Positions 40,170-50,660 of a stretch of DNA of 64,000 nucleotides are shown one piece after another; within the stretch, counting starts at the first letter, position 1; each line of letters begins with the position of its first letter. The notes beneath the pieces were generated by a model. The model had not been told where the DNA came from, ran no database searches, and saw nothing but the letters and a program-made list of their open reading frames with translations. The position numbers and the translations under genes are program-made. The stretch spans positions 1-64,000 of the forward strand of contig CAIJRK010000044.1 in the NCBI GenBank assembly GCA_903823025.1. Reading direction: 5' to 3'. Origin of the DNA: an uncultured beta proteobacterium. GTDB taxonomy: Bacteria > Pseudomonadota > Gammaproteobacteria > Burkholderiales > Burkholderiaceae_C.

Positions 40170-40293
40170 GCCGCGAAGGTCGCTTGTGCGAGAACTATTG
40201 TGGCTTGGCGATCCCGCTTATTTTGTTGAATAAACTGGGAACTCTGAATAGCCGACAATCTACATCACGTTAAACCTTCGAGCTAGATCACAA

Positions 40294-40872
40294 ATGAATA
40301 TTTCCATTGCCAAGTACAAAAAAACTTTCTCGGGTCACACCATTCCCGCCGCATTAGAAAGTTTACTAAAATTTCAAAACCGTGTGGGCTATGAGAACTA
40401 CTCACAGGCGATCACGCTACAAGACGATGATAAGTCTGGTCTCGTTCAAGGATGGTCTGACGATCCGTTGTTCTTAGCCGCGCTAGTGCCCTTCGCCAGA
40501 GCAAATGGATCGGGGTCTTTTTACGCTCTCTGGAATAACAATGAAAGTTCTAATCTTGCGAGTTGGCCTGTTGTCGTTTTCGGAGATGAAGGTGGTGAGT
40601 GGATCGTTGCAGAAAACGTAATCTCACTTCTACAAATCTGTGCTTGCGATACAGAGCCTATGGTTGACCATGATTCTGCCATCTTCTACAAAAGTGAAGA
40701 TGACTATGAAGCTAGCGAATACATCACTGAATACAAAGCGTGGCTGAAAAGCTCGCTTCAAGTTGAACCTATCGAAACGCCAGACCAAATCGTCGAGTCA
40801 GCACAAGCAAATTTACAAGAGTCATTCAACGAATGGAAGCAACCGTTTCTTGCTCATTGGTCTAATTCTTAA
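40294..40872 (+). CDS. SMI1/KNR4 (SUKH)-like protein, putative orphan immunity protein
   Basis: PVVVFGDEGGEWIVAENVISLLQ and overall acidic SUKH-like pattern; family assignment tentative. Confidence 0.5.
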   Translation: MNISIAKYKKTFSGHTIPAALESLLKFQNRVGYENYSQAITLQDDDKSGLVQGWSDDPLFLAALVPFARANGSGSFYALWNNNESSNLASWPVVVFGDEGGEWIVAENVISLLQICACDTEPMVDHDSAIFYKSEDDYEASEYITEYKAWLKSSLQVEPIETPDQIVESAQANLQESFNEWKQPFLAHWSNS

Positions 40873-40932
40873 CTAAACTCGTCACGCTGATTTTTATAGG
40901 AGCAGGCTCAAATTAACCCTAGCCGCAGTGAC

Positions 40933-40990
40933 CTAAACCAACTCAATCGGTCCCGAATATTTAGCCATAGTGCTATCTGCCGTGAGGCAA
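40933..40990 (-). pseudogene. PIN-domain (VapC-like) toxin C-terminal remnant
   Basis: Frame reading ...LHCLTADSTMAKYSGPIELV*, characteristic of PIN-toxin C-termini; no intact N-terminal portion. Confidence 0.5.
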
Positions 40991-41110
40991 TGCAGCGTTC
41001 ATGTCATCTGGCGACACTACGAGCACAGAGCGCGTCTTTTGTATTTCGCTGCCAAGCGTGAGGTCGAGGTTGACCCAATAAACTTCTCTGCGAGAGATGG
41101 CCCGATTCAC
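40973..41110 (-). pseudogene. MazF/PemK-family toxin, N-terminal remnant
   Basis: GTG-initiated translation VNRAISRREVYWVNLDLTLGSEIQKTRSVLVVSPDDMNAALPHGR*, matching the MazF N-terminus and then truncated; overlaps upstream frame by TGA/GTG. Confidence 0.75.
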
Positions 41111-41248
41111 CAAACCCACTCACTGTCATCAGCAATGGACACTTCACGCCAGTCCTGCGCCTCGACCCACTCTTGAGCCAAGACCGCATCAGACGCTTGC
41201 GTTGTTGACTCACAAACCAAGCGGGCCGAAGTGTGCGTTCGATGGGCT

Positions 41249-42295
<1,047 letters not shown>

Positions 42296-42402
42296 AGCCG
42301 TAACATTGTAGAAAAGATCGTGAGTCCCCGCGCCCGCGTTGTGTTTGGGCTGGATTTGGGACAGCCCTGTCAACGCGGCGAGGATTTGAAAGAAAAACCA
42401 AA

Positions 42403-43377
42403 ATGATTTACTTCAAAACGTATGGCGCCCTGATATTGGCCGCGCTGCTGCTGTTGGTGGGCTGTCAGCCCAAGGCGGCACCGGGTTGGTCAGGTTATGT
42501 GGAGGGCGACTACGTGTATGTGTCTTCGGCCCTCGGCGGAACGCTGTCGCAGTTGAACGTGCGAACTGGCGATCAGGCCACGCAAGATATGCCTCTGTTT
42601 GCGCTGGAGTCCGAGAACGAACAGGCTGCACGACGGGAAGCCGACGCCCGACTGGCGCGCGCCAATGCGCAACTCGCCAACGTCGCCAAAGGCAAGCAGC
42701 GTGACGAAATCGCGGTGATTCAGGCGCAACAGCGACAAGCCAGCGCGCAAGCCCGGTTGGCAGCGACCGCACTGGCCCGCGAAGAGCAGTTGGTGAAACA
42801 AGGTTTTGTTTCTGCCGCACGCCGCGATGATCTGCGCGCTACGCAGGCCCAAAGCACGGCGCGTCTGGAGGAATTGGCGGCGCAGTTACGGGTGGCGCAA
42901 CTGCCCGCACGGGTCGATGAACGCGCCGCCGCCGTGGCGGATACCGAAGCCGCCCAGCAATCTTTGCAGCAATCGGCTTGGCGCGAGGCGCAAAAATCAC
43001 GAACGGCCCCGGTCAGCGGGTTGGTGACGGACACTTTTTTTCGCGTGGGTGAGTGGGTGCAACCGGGTCAGCCGGTGGTGGCTTTGTTGCCGCCCGGTAA
43101 TGTGAAAGCGCGCTTTTTTGTGCCTGAAAGCGTGGTCGGCCATTTGCAGATGGGCGCAGCCGTCCATATCATTTGCGACGGTTGTGCTGCACCGGTTTCG
43201 GCCCGAATCTCCTTCATCTCTAACCGGGCCGAATACACGCCGCCCGTGATTTACTCCAACGCACAACGCGTCAAACTGGTGTTCATGGTGGAGGCGCGGC
43301 CCAGCCCCGACGACGGTGCCCGGCTCAAACCTGGTCAGCCGGTGGATGTTGTCCCTGTCGCCGGAGTGGCACCGTGA
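42403..43377 (+). CDS. HlyD family secretion protein (YbhG-like)
   Basis: Lipobox-like N-terminus, biotinyl-lipoyl [26 protein letters not shown], coiled coil, [28 protein letters not shown]. Confidence 0.92.
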   Translation: MIYFKTYGALILAALLLLVGCQPKAAPGWSGYVEGDYVYVSSALGGTLSQLNVRTGDQATQDMPLFALESENEQAARREADARLARANAQLANVAKGKQRDEIAVIQAQQRQASAQARLAATALAREEQLVKQGFVSAARRDDLRATQAQSTARLEELAAQLRVAQLPARVDERAAAVADTEAAQQSLQQSAWREAQKSRTAPVSGLVTDTFFRVGEWVQPGQPVVALLPPGNVKARFFVPESVVGHLQMGAAVHIICDGCAAPVSARISFISNRAEYTPPVIYSNAQRVKLVFMVEARPSPDDGARLKPGQPVDVVPVAGVAP

Positions 43378-44306
43378 CGCTGAGCATTGACGTCACCGGC
43401 TTGACCAAGCGCTACGGCGGACGGGCCGTGGTGAATAACTTGTCGATCCAGCTGGAATCCGGGCGCATTTGCGGGTTTTTAGGCCCCAACGGCAGCGGCA
43501 AAACCACCACCATTCGTATGTTGTGCGGGTTGTTGACGCCTGACAGCGGCGCTGGCACCTGCCTCGGGCTGGACATCATCCGGGAAGCCATGCAGATCAA
43601 ACGGCAGGTCGGTTACATGACGCAGCGTTTTGGCCTGTATGAAGATTTGACGATTCGTGAAAACCTTGATTTTGTAGCGCGCATGTTTGAACTCCCGCAA
43701 CGCAAACAGGCGGTGGACGTGACGCTGGAGAGGCTGGAACTGACGGCCCGGCAACACCAACTGGCCGGCGCTTTGTCCGGCGGCTGGAAACAACGGTTGG
43801 CGCTGGCCGCCTGCCTGTTGCACGAGCCGCGCCTGTTGCTGCTTGATGAGCCGACCGCCGGGGTGGACCCGAAAGCGCGTCGCGATTTTTGGGATGAAAT
43901 TCACCGACTCGCCGCGCAAGGCATCACCGTGCTGGTGTCCACGCATTACATGGACGAAGCCGCTCGCTGCCATGAGCTGATGTACATCGCCAACGGCCAA
44001 GTGCTGACCCGAGGCACGCAGGCCGAAATCATCAAACAAGCGGGGTTGGCCGTGTGGTCTATCGCCGGGGTTCATTTGGAGGCGCTGGTGGCTCCGATCA
44101 AGGCGCTGCCCGGCGTACACAGCGTGTCCGCTTTTGGCAATACCTTGCACGTCGCGGGCGAAGATCAGGCGTTGCTGGCGCAGTCGCTGGCCCCTTACCA
44201 GGCGCGGGCTGACTTGCAACTGTCCCCGGCACAAGCGGATCTGGAAGATGTTTTTATCAGCCTGATGGATAAAGCCAAAATCACTTCGACGGGAACCGCC
44301 GCATGA
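43374..44306 (+). CDS. ABC transporter ATP-binding protein (YbhF-like, single NBD)
   Basis: GPNGSGKTTTIRMLCGLL, LSGGWKQRLALAACLLHEPRLLLLDEPTAG. Confidence 0.94.
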   Translation: MTLSIDVTGLTKRYGGRAVVNNLSIQLESGRICGFLGPNGSGKTTTIRMLCGLLTPDSGAGTCLGLDIIREAMQIKRQVGYMTQRFGLYEDLTIRENLDFVARMFELPQRKQAVDVTLERLELTARQHQLAGALSGGWKQRLALAACLLHEPRLLLLDEPTAGVDPKARRDFWDEIHRLAAQGITVLVSTHYMDEAARCHELMYIANGQVLTRGTQAEIIKQAGLAVWSIAGVHLEALVAPIKALPGVHSVSAFGNTLHVAGEDQALLAQSLAPYQARADLQLSPAQADLEDVFISLMDKAKITSTGTAA

Positions 44307-45439
44307 GCGCTTCATTCTCTTTGGCCCGGGTGGCGGCCATCATCATCAAAGAATTTCAGCAAATGTTGCGCGAGCGCCTGACGTTTGCCATGGCCATCGG
44401 GGTGCCGGTGATGCAGCTGATCTTGTTTGGTTACGCCATCAACAACGATCCCAAAGGGCTGCCCACGGCGTTGGTGGCGTATGACAACGGCCCGCTGGCG
44501 CGCAGTCTGGTCGCGTCCGTGCAAAACACCGGCTACTTCCACATCGTCGCCCAACCTGCCACCGAAGCGCAGGCGGAGCGCTTGCTGGAAACCGGCGACG
44601 TTCAGTTTGTGATCGCGATTCCGCCCGATTTTTCAAAGCGCGTTGTGCGCGGAGAAAAACCCGCCGTGTTGGTCGCCGTGGATGCCACCGATCCGTCGGC
44701 TGCCAGCAACGCGATTGCGGCGTTGGGGCAAGTCACGCCGCTGGCCTTGGCGCACGACCTCAAAGGCGCGCTGGCTGGGTTGCAGCCGCGTGATCCGCCC
44801 TTTGAATTGCGCATTCACCGCCGCTACAACCCCGAAGGACTGACGCGCTACAACATCGTGCCCGGCCTGATCGGCACCATTCTCACCATGACCATGGTGA
44901 TGCTCACCTCGCTGGCCATGACGCGGGAACGTGAACGCGGCACCATGGAAAACCTGCTCGCCACGCCGGTGCGGCCATTTGAGGTGATGGTCGGCAAAAT
45001 CACGCCCTACATCATCATTGGTTATGTGCAATTGGGCGTCATTATTCTGGCCGCGCTGCTGTTGTTTGAGGTGCCGATTCTGGGTAGTTTTACTTTGCTG
45101 ATGTTCGTCATTGGCTTGTTCATGCTGGCGAATCTGGGCGTGGGGTTTACCTTCTCAACGCTGGCCAGCAACCAGTTACAAGCCATGCAAATGACGTTTT
45201 TCTTCTTTTTGCCGTCGATGTTGTTGTCCGGCTTCATGTTTCCGTTTCGGGGGATGCCGCTGTGGGCGCAATGGCTGGGCGAAATACTGCCGCTGACGCA
45301 TTTTTTGCGAGCCGTGCGCGCCATCATGCTCAAGGGCGCAGGCATGGGCGACATCGCCGCCAACCTCTGGCCGATGGCGCTGTTTTTGGGCGTGGTGGGT
45401 GCCATCGCCCTCAAACGCTATCGCCAGACGCTGGATTGA
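44303..45439 (+). CDS. ABC-2 type transporter permease (YbhS/YhhJ-like)
   Basis: ABC2 membrane family, TRERERGTMENLLATPVRPFEVMVGKI, MLLSGFMFPFRGMPLWAQWLGEILPLTHFLRAVR. Confidence 0.93.
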   Translation: MSASFSLARVAAIIIKEFQQMLRERLTFAMAIGVPVMQLILFGYAINNDPKGLPTALVAYDNGPLARSLVASVQNTGYFHIVAQPATEAQAERLLETGDVQFVIAIPPDFSKRVVRGEKPAVLVAVDATDPSAASNAIAALGQVTPLALAHDLKGALAGLQPRDPPFELRIHRRYNPEGLTRYNIVPGLIGTILTMTMVMLTSLAMTRERERGTMENLLATPVRPFEVMVGKITPYIIIGYVQLGVIILAALLLFEVPILGSFTLLMFVIGLFMLANLGVGFTFSTLASNQLQAMQMTFFFFLPSMLLSGFMFPFRGMPLWAQWLGEILPLTHFLRAVRAIMLKGAGMGDIAANLWPMALFLGVVGAIALKRYRQTLD

Positions 45440-45633
45440 AACGGGGTCGTGCGACAAGGCTGACCGGTGGCCATATCAAAAATCGCTAGACAATAGGGGC
45501 GTTAAAAGTCTTTCCTGAAAGCAACCGGCCTCGCCGAGGTGATCCACCGCGTCTGAACCAGACGACAAGATGAATCGGTCTCTATCCCTTAAGTAGTCTG
45601 CGTAATCAGCGGCTAAATTAGTAGCAAAATATT

Positions 45634-47481
45634 TTGTCTATCCACCTTATCCTTCAAGAAGCCTTCGGCTACGGCGCGTTCCGTGGGCCACAACAAGCCA
45701 TCATCGAACACGTCGTAGGCGGCGGCGACGCGCTGGTGTTGATGCCCACCGGCGGCGGCAAATCGCTGTGTTATCAAATTCCGGCGATTGCGCGTGAGCA
45801 GGCCGGGCAAGGCATCACGGTCGTGATCTCGCCGCTGATTGCGTTGATGCACGACCAGGTCGGCGCGCTGCATGAGGCGGGGGTGAACGCCGAATTTTTG
45901 AACTCCACCTTGAGCGCCGAGGAAGCCTCCCAGATTGAAAAACGCTTGTTGCGCGGCGACATCACGCTGCTTTATTGCGCGCCCGAACGTGTCACAACCC
46001 CGCGCTTTCTGGCGCAACTGGATTCGTTGTACGAGCGCGGCAAACTAAGCCTGTTTGCCATTGACGAGGCGCACTGCGTGAGTCAGTGGGGCCACGACTT
46101 CCGGCCCGAATACCGGGCTTTGACCGTGTTGCATGAGCGCTACGCCAGCGTGCCGCGCATCGCGCTCACCGCCACGGCCGACACGCTGACCCGCGCCGAC
46201 ATCGTGACGCATTTGCAGTTGCAAGACGCCCGCTTGTTCCTGAGCAGTTTTGACCGGCCCAACATCAGTTACACCATTGTTGAAAAGCGCGAGGCGACGC
46301 AACAATTGCTGCGCTTTATTGCCAGCGAACACATGGGCGACGCGGGCATTGTGTATTGCCAATCGCGCAAACGGGTGGAAGACATGGCCAACCTGCTGTG
46401 CGACGAAGGCATTGCCGCGCTGCCCTACCACGCGGGGCTGGACGTGAAGATCAGGCGGGCTAATCAGGATCAGTTTTTGCGCAATGAAGGCATTGTGATG
46501 GTCGCTACGGTCGCCTTTGGCATGGGCATTGATAAGCCCGATGTGCGTTTTGTGGCGCATCTGGATATGCCTAAAAACATCGAAGGCTACTACCAGGAAA
46601 CAGGCCGCGCCGGACGCGATGGCGCACCCGCTGACGCATGGATGTGCTACGGCCTGCAAGACGTGGTGAACCAGCGCCGCATGATCGACGAAAGCCCGGC
46701 GGGTGAAGAATTCAAGCAAGGGCTGCGCGGCAAGTTGGATGCGCTGCTGGGTTTGGCCGAAGCCACCGATTGCCGGCGCGTGCGCTTGCTGCACTACTTT
46801 GGCGAAGAAAGTCAGCCGTGTGGCAATTGCGATAACTGCCTGCATCCGCCCGCCGTATGGGACGGCACCGAGGCCGCCCGCAAGCTCCTGAGCACCATTT
46901 ATCGCGTGCAACAGATGAGCGGCATCAGCTTTGGCACGGGTCACATCATGGACATCTTGCGCGGCAAAACGACTGAGAAAGTCACACAACGCGGGCATGA
47001 AACCTTGAGCACCTTTGGCATTGGGTCAGAATTTAGCGAGCAGCAATTGCGCGGTGTGTTACGCCAGTTAATCGCCATTGGTGCCGTCACGGTGGATGCG
47101 CAAGCCTTCAACACCTTGCAACTCACCGACGCGTCGCGTGCCGTGCTGAAGGGCGAAGTGCCGGTGCAACTGCGCGTCTCCGTCTTAACACCCGCCGAGC
47201 GGAAAACCAGACGCAGCAGTGCCAGTTCGGGCACCACCGTTAAGGCACCCGTCGCGCTGAACGCGGAGAGTGAGGCGCGTTACCTCGCGCTGAAAGCCTG
47301 GCGCGCCGAGGTCGCCAAAGAACACAACCTGCCCGCCTACGTCATTTTTCACGATGCCACGCTGGTCATGCTGGCCGAACGCGCCCCGCAGACGCTGGAT
47401 GATCTGCAAGGCATCACCGGCATTGGGGCGAAGAAGCTGGAAGCCTATGGACAAGATGTGCTGCGCGTCGTGGCCAATTGA
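45634..47481 (+). CDS. recQ: ATP-dependent DNA helicase RecQ
   Basis: LMPTGGGKSLCYQIPA, DEAHCVSQWGHDFRPEY, QETGRAGRDG, zinc-binding CGNCDNC, C-terminal HRDC; apparent TTG start. Confidence 0.96.
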   Translation: MSIHLILQEAFGYGAFRGPQQAIIEHVVGGGDALVLMPTGGGKSLCYQIPAIAREQAGQGITVVISPLIALMHDQVGALHEAGVNAEFLNSTLSAEEASQIEKRLLRGDITLLYCAPERVTTPRFLAQLDSLYERGKLSLFAIDEAHCVSQWGHDFRPEYRALTVLHERYASVPRIALTATADTLTRADIVTHLQLQDARLFLSSFDRPNISYTIVEKREATQQLLRFIASEHMGDAGIVYCQSRKRVEDMANLLCDEGIAALPYHAGLDVKIRRANQDQFLRNEGIVMVATVAFGMGIDKPDVRFVAHLDMPKNIEGYYQETGRAGRDGAPADAWMCYGLQDVVNQRRMIDESPAGEEFKQGLRGKLDALLGLAEATDCRRVRLLHYFGEESQPCGNCDNCLHPPAVWDGTEAARKLLSTIYRVQQMSGISFGTGHIMDILRGKTTEKVTQRGHETLSTFGIGSEFSEQQLRGVLRQLIAIGAVTVDAQAFNTLQLTDASRAVLKGEVPVQLRVSVLTPAERKTRRSSASSGTTVKAPVALNAESEARYLALKAWRAEVAKEHNLPAYVIFHDATLVMLAERAPQTLDDLQGITGIGAKKLEAYGQDVLRVVAN

Positions 47482-47508
47482 TGAGAGCGCGCTTAGGCAA
47501 CCGGTGCC

Positions 47509-48009
47509 TTACTTTTTCTTGGCAACTGTGACTTCAATTTCTACCAACCAACCCGGATTGACCAGCCCGGCAACGGCCATCGTAGAGCGTGCCGCCAGGG
47601 TCGGCTGAGACCCGCCAAAGAATTCGGCATAGCCTTCAGAAAACCCGGCAAAGTCCATCTTGCCCAGCTTGGGGTCTGCCACCAGAAAGACCTGAACCTT
47701 GACGACATCCTTGAAGTCAAGACTCATACCGTCCAGGGTAGTTTTGATCTGCTTAAGCACGCCTATTGTCTGGGTTTTGGTGTCGCCATAGGCCTCGATG
47801 CTGGTTTTGGCAACACTCGTATTGACGACGGGTGGCACATGACCACTCAAGTAGAACGTCGTCAGGCCGGGGGCAACTTCTACACCTGCGGCAATGGGAG
47901 AGGCTGCATTGGCAGACTTGTGACGCACGATGTCGCTGGCGTGTGCCGACAAGGCACTCGCAGAGAAAAGCAACGTCGCCATAGTGATAGAGAGTAGATT
48001 TTTTTTCAT
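47509..48009 (-). CDS. RidA/YjgF family protein with N-terminal Sec signal peptide
   Basis: MKKNLLSITMATLLFSASALSAHA signal + RidA domain (KQIKTTLDGMSLDFKDVVKVQVFL ... ARSTMAVAGLVNPGWLVEIEVTV). Confidence 0.88.
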   Translation of the reverse strand: MKKNLLSITMATLLFSASALSAHASDIVRHKSANAASPIAAGVEVAPGLTTFYLSGHVPPVVNTSVAKTSIEAYGDTKTQTIGVLKQIKTTLDGMSLDFKDVVKVQVFLVADPKLGKMDFAGFSEGYAEFFGGSQPTLAARSTMAVAGLVNPGWLVEIEVTVAKKK

Positions 48010-48057
48010 CTTGATTATTTCAGTGAGTCGGTGGACTAAGTGATGGCGAATTTGCCG

Positions 48058-48480
48058 TTAATACTGGGTACTGCTCTGAGCGCGATCCACATTTTCTTTA
48101 GCTGCCACACTCAAGCGCAGGTTGGCAATCTCGGCAGAGGCCACGGAATCCGCCTGATTGCCCCAGTGTGAGCGGATAAAAGTCAGAATGGACGCGACTT
48201 CAACATCATTCAACGAGGCCTGAAACGAAGGCATTCCGCCACGCCCTCGAAGCACAACACCGGCTAGCGCCATCGTGTCACCTTGCACCAGCTTATTGTT
48301 GCTCAGGGCTGGGAAAGCACCGTCAATACCTTGGCCTTGCGCTTGGTGGCAGGCCGCGCATTTTCCTTGAAAAAGAGTGCCTCCTACAGATTCGGATTGA
48401 GCGAAGGCCGCCGTAGAGACAAGTCCTGTGACCAGCAAAGAAGTCACCAGTGCACGATGATAGAAGTTACTCGCGTTCAT
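48058..48480 (-). CDS. class I cytochrome c, periplasmic
   Basis: Signal peptide (FYHRALVTSLLVTGLVSTAAFA), CAACH heme-binding motif, distal Met region GGMPSFQ. Confidence 0.92.
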   Translation of the reverse strand: MNASNFYHRALVTSLLVTGLVSTAAFAQSESVGGTLFQGKCAACHQAQGQGIDGAFPALSNNKLVQGDTMALAGVVLRGRGGMPSFQASLNDVEVASILTFIRSHWGNQADSVASAEIANLRLSVAAKENVDRAQSSTQY

Positions 48481-48490
48481 CGTGACTTTC

Positions 48491-50098
48491 TTAAGCGACC
48501 AATGCGCGAGCGTGCAACTTGGCCATCTGCTGCCATGACGATTCAATAGCACCCGCCATCCAGCCTGTGAGGTAACTCATGTGCTCACCCGCCAGATAAA
48601 CACGGCCCTCTGCCTCCAGTAGAACCGGGTAAGCATTTTTGCGCGACTCAACACTCCAGTCAGCCCATCCACCCATGTTGTATTTCACGCGGTGCCAAGC
48701 GACTGAGAATGTTTTCTCTACATTCTCACGGTATTGAGGAAATATTTTTTCACCAGCAGCAGTAGCAAACTCAGCGCGTTGGGCCGGACTCATGGCACTG
48801 ACTTCTACCGCATCCGCCATAAAGTTATAGTAACCCAGCAAAGTTCCTTTTTGACCTTGCCAGTGGTTTGAAGGCAGTGAAATGCTGCCGATACCTTTAA
48901 AGTTGGTTCGAATGTGCCCCCCGTAGATGGCATCATCTTCTTCCCAGAATCGACGCTTCATCTGAATCCCTATTTTTCCTGTTGGCTCGTAAGCCACTGC
49001 GGCAATAGCTTCCTTGAAGGGCGCTGAAAAATCAGTATCAATGTTCCTCAAAACAGACAGCGGTATGGTGCACAGGCAAAAGTCTGCTTCAACAAGGCTG
49101 ATCTTGCCCGTGGCACTGTCTTTAATCTGAGCGCTAACAACTTGTTTGTTTTGGCGAATCGCCAGCACTTCCGTGTTGTAGCGGATAGATTTTCCTACCC
49201 GCTTGGCAAAAGCCTTGGCAATCTGATCCATGCCGCCTACGGGTTGGAACATAGTCGCTTGCTGCGTGAAACTGTTCACAGACTTGTAAATCTTGCCTAG
49301 TTTGGAGCCTAGTAAGGCCTTGAATCCCAAGGGGTCGGAAGGCGTGCCGGGTCCTGGATTCACACCCGCGCCAGGATTGACTTTGTAGCCGCGCCCACCG
49401 GTTCCCAGATATTTCAGGTCGCCTTTGGAAAGATAGCCTTCATTAGCCAGATAGTCCAGCAACAGTACCTTGTCTTCTTCGGTTAGCTGCTCATCGAGTT
49501 TGCCGGTTTGTACGCCCTTAGCGAGAAGTTCAGCCACATGCCCACGCATATCAGCCTTGATTTCTCCTTGCCGCAAACGTTTTCCTGACAGGGCACCCGC
49601 AGTCTTTTCATGATAGACATAAGCGGCATCGTTGTCGTTAATAAATACTTCTAGTGGCACCCCAAATTCACGGGTGTAGTGCAAGGTAGAGCGGTGGTTA
49701 TACGGAATTCGCCAAGGACCATGGTTGATGTATTCGCCTTCATCAAACTGGCAAACCTGTTTTTCTCCGCCAAGTTCAGTGAGTTCAAAACCACGACGCG
49801 CGGTCTGGCAACGTCCGCCGGCAAAAGATCGGGCTTCAATTAATTGACATTCATAACCTAATTTTCCTAACTCATAAGCCGCCGTCATACCGGCTAGACC
49901 AGCACCTAGGATAAGAACTTTTTTTCCTTTTCCGCTACCGGTTAGTTCAGGTGGCCTGTCGGCTCTGGAAGGCTCACTCATACCCCATGCGTTCATGGTA
50001 GCCATGGTGAGTCCTAGTCCCCCAATAGCGGCTGTTCTATAAAGAAATTCACGGCGGGTTCGGATACCGCCAAAACTGTTGGCTTGAACTTTTGACAT
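48491..50098 (-). CDS. Tat-exported flavin monoamine oxidase family protein
   Basis: TRREFLYRTAAIGGLGLTMAT twin-arginine signal; KVLILGAGLAGMTAAYEL FAD site; C-terminal GRVYLAGEHMSYLTGWMAGAIESSW. Confidence 0.92.
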   Translation of the reverse strand: MSKVQANSFGGIRTRREFLYRTAAIGGLGLTMATMNAWGMSEPSRADRPPELTGSGKGKKVLILGAGLAGMTAAYELGKLGYECQLIEARSFAGGRCQTARRGFELTELGGEKQVCQFDEGEYINHGPWRIPYNHRSTLHYTREFGVPLEVFINDNDAAYVYHEKTAGALSGKRLRQGEIKADMRGHVAELLAKGVQTGKLDEQLTEEDKVLLLDYLANEGYLSKGDLKYLGTGGRGYKVNPGAGVNPGPGTPSDPLGFKALLGSKLGKIYKSVNSFTQQATMFQPVGGMDQIAKAFAKRVGKSIRYNTEVLAIRQNKQVVSAQIKDSATGKISLVEADFCLCTIPLSVLRNIDTDFSAPFKEAIAAVAYEPTGKIGIQMKRRFWEEDDAIYGGHIRTNFKGIGSISLPSNHWQGQKGTLLGYYNFMADAVEVSAMSPAQRAEFATAAGEKIFPQYRENVEKTFSVAWHRVKYNMGGWADWSVESRKNAYPVLLEAEGRVYLAGEHMSYLTGWMAGAIESSWQQMAKLHARALVA

Positions 50099-50660
50099 GC
50101 GTAAATACCTATTGAAAAAAGAAGACAACAGGGCTAACGCATGTTCTGTGCCTAAAGAAAATTTTTAGGCGATGTTTCTCTTTTTTACCTGTTACGTTGC
50201 GCTAGAAAAAACCTTGCAATAAGTTGCGTCCATGGCCCGGCTAAAAGACGCCAACTCCATGTGAACGCTAAGTTTTTAGGCCAAACGTGTTCCGGTATTC
50301 ATTCAAGAATAGGTGTGAAATCATGGCCTCATGAAGCCGTCAGTTTCACTAAAAAATTAATTTTTCAGGCTCGGATAAGTGGGTCATCAATTTATAAATC
50401 CATGGTTTTCACAGAAAAAACATGAACCCGATACCAATTAAAGTGATGCCTGCACAACAATCTAAGCACCATATTTGTGCAAATCAAGCTTAATAAAACA
50501 GAATTTTGTTAAATTGTTTTGTTTTGGTAGCCTGATTTCTCGTGGATGAATAAACCTGTGACCTGACAGCGTCAACGCCGAAAAAATAGCCGCCGGGCTT
50601 CTTCACCACTTGTTGCAGAAATTATTTCTTGCAACGGTGGCAAAACCCATGCGAGCCGTC

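Noticed and set aside
46045-46998. 317-aa minus-strand ORF
   Set aside because: Antisense to recQ; no recognisable domain
50130-50600. Riboswitch/structured RNA in the ~500-bp non-coding region upstream of the amine oxidase
   Set aside because: I looked for guanidine, c-di-GMP and cobalamin-like cores and could not identify a convincing one
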